Assembly (NCBI GenBank): GCA_902363675.1
Contig: CABJAV010000038.1
Location: forward strand, 1 to 24,699
Source: Lachnospiraceae bacterium
GTDB lineage: Bacteria; Bacillota; Clostridia; Lachnospirales; Lachnospiraceae
Reading direction: 5' to 3'
Length of the DNA stretch: 24,699 nucleotides
Positions 24,469 through 24,699 of this stretch are shown here, piece after piece. Made by a program: the position numbers and the translations under genes. The notes under the pieces are model-generated. The model did not search any database, had not been told where the DNA came from, and saw only the letters and a list, made by a program, of their open reading frames with translations. How positions within the stretch are numbered: the stretch's first letter is position 1; every line of letters starts with the position of its first letter.

Positions 24469-24612
24469 ACGAACTCTGATAAGGGCAAATACAAGGGCAA
24501 GAAAAATCTATAAAACAGTATAACACAAAATAAAAGTGACATGGTGAACTGATTGAAATGCTTCTGATTTTTGTAACAAATGACTGATTGAATGATAAGG
24601 AGATTCTATACG

Positions 24613-24699
24613 ATGAGAACAATATTTGCAGAATACAATCCACACAGAAACAGCATTGATATTTATACTTCTGCTGGTTATATGCTCCGCATTGACTGT
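24613..24699 (+). CDS. N-terminal fragment of a small ICE-associated protein (DUF6061-like)
   Basis: Twenty-nine codons are visible, reading MRTIFAEYNPHRNSIDIYTS then AGYMLRIDC. The start has an AAGGAG site 10 bases upstream. The pattern (AEYN, IDIYT, G-Y-M-L-R-I-D-C) resembles short DUF6061-like proteins common in Firmicutes mobile elements. It is transcribed away from the conjugation operon. The gene continues beyond the window. Confidence 0.65.
   Translation, partial: MRTIFAEYNPHRNSIDIYTSAGYMLRIDC

Larger units (their letters stand above)
24281..24612. other. Gene-free spacer rich in inverted repeats
   Basis: I find no convincing gene here. It holds an AT-rich palindrome (24350-24380), further GTTATTAAA copies, a long-range inverted repeat (24398-24468) and several CAAGGG/CCCTTG copies in both orientations. 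It separates the minus-strand conjugation operon from a plus-strand gene. It could contain divergent promoters, an origin-like region or a recombination junction. I cannot choose between these. Confidence 0.5.

Overview
The window reads as part of an integrative and conjugative element (ICE) of a low-GC Gram-positive gut-type bacterium, most likely a Clostridia/Lachnospiraceae member. This rests on the gene families (Maff2-like pilin, PrgI, VirB4, membrane-anchored NlpC/P60 hydrolase, giant ArdC/LtrC-methylase-helicase protein, DpnD/PcfM, SpoVG), on strong AGGAGG ribosome sites and on AT-rich spacers. Almost everything is on the minus strand, so the element reads from right to left.

Right edge (24090-24699): a partial plus-strand gene starts at 24613. 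It is followed by about 320 bp of repeat-rich spacer, then a structured minus-strand leader carrying two intrinsic-terminator hairpins. Mating-pore module (24089-16636): Maff2/VirB2-like subunit, VirB6/TrbL-like membrane protein, DUF4313-like protein, PrgI, VirB4 ATPase and NlpC/P60 hydrolase. A type II toxin-antitoxin pair with its own promoter, operator and terminator sits on the opposite strand between prgI and virB4. Hairpins recur between the genes.

Processing and establishment module (16588-5220): an unrecognised 296-aa protein, a DpnD/PcfM-like 72-aa protein, a 122-aa protein and a 2481-aa polyvalent protein (ArdC/LtrC-like N-terminus, adenine-methylase fold, SNF2-type helicase). Then come a truncated sortase-like ORF, a 129-aa acidic protein, a tandem SpoVG protein and a 298-aa coiled-coil protein. 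The most striking observation is a complete 119-aa TnpV-family gene (13927-14286), with its own Shine-Dalgarno site. It is overprinted in another frame on the low-complexity linker of the giant gene and is followed by a textbook intrinsic terminator that also lies inside the giant ORF.

Left side (5219-1): an intact IS4-family insertion sequence (3517-5194) has perfect 22-bp inverted repeats and a 10-bp target duplication. It sits in what may be the remnant of a cytosine methyltransferase gene. Beyond it are two cargo-like genes: a secreted 586-aa protein preceded by 20-bp direct repeats, and an unrecognised 355-aa protein. The 5' end of an IS110-family transposase runs off the left edge. No relaxase, coupling protein, integrase or excisionase is visible, so the window holds only part of the element.
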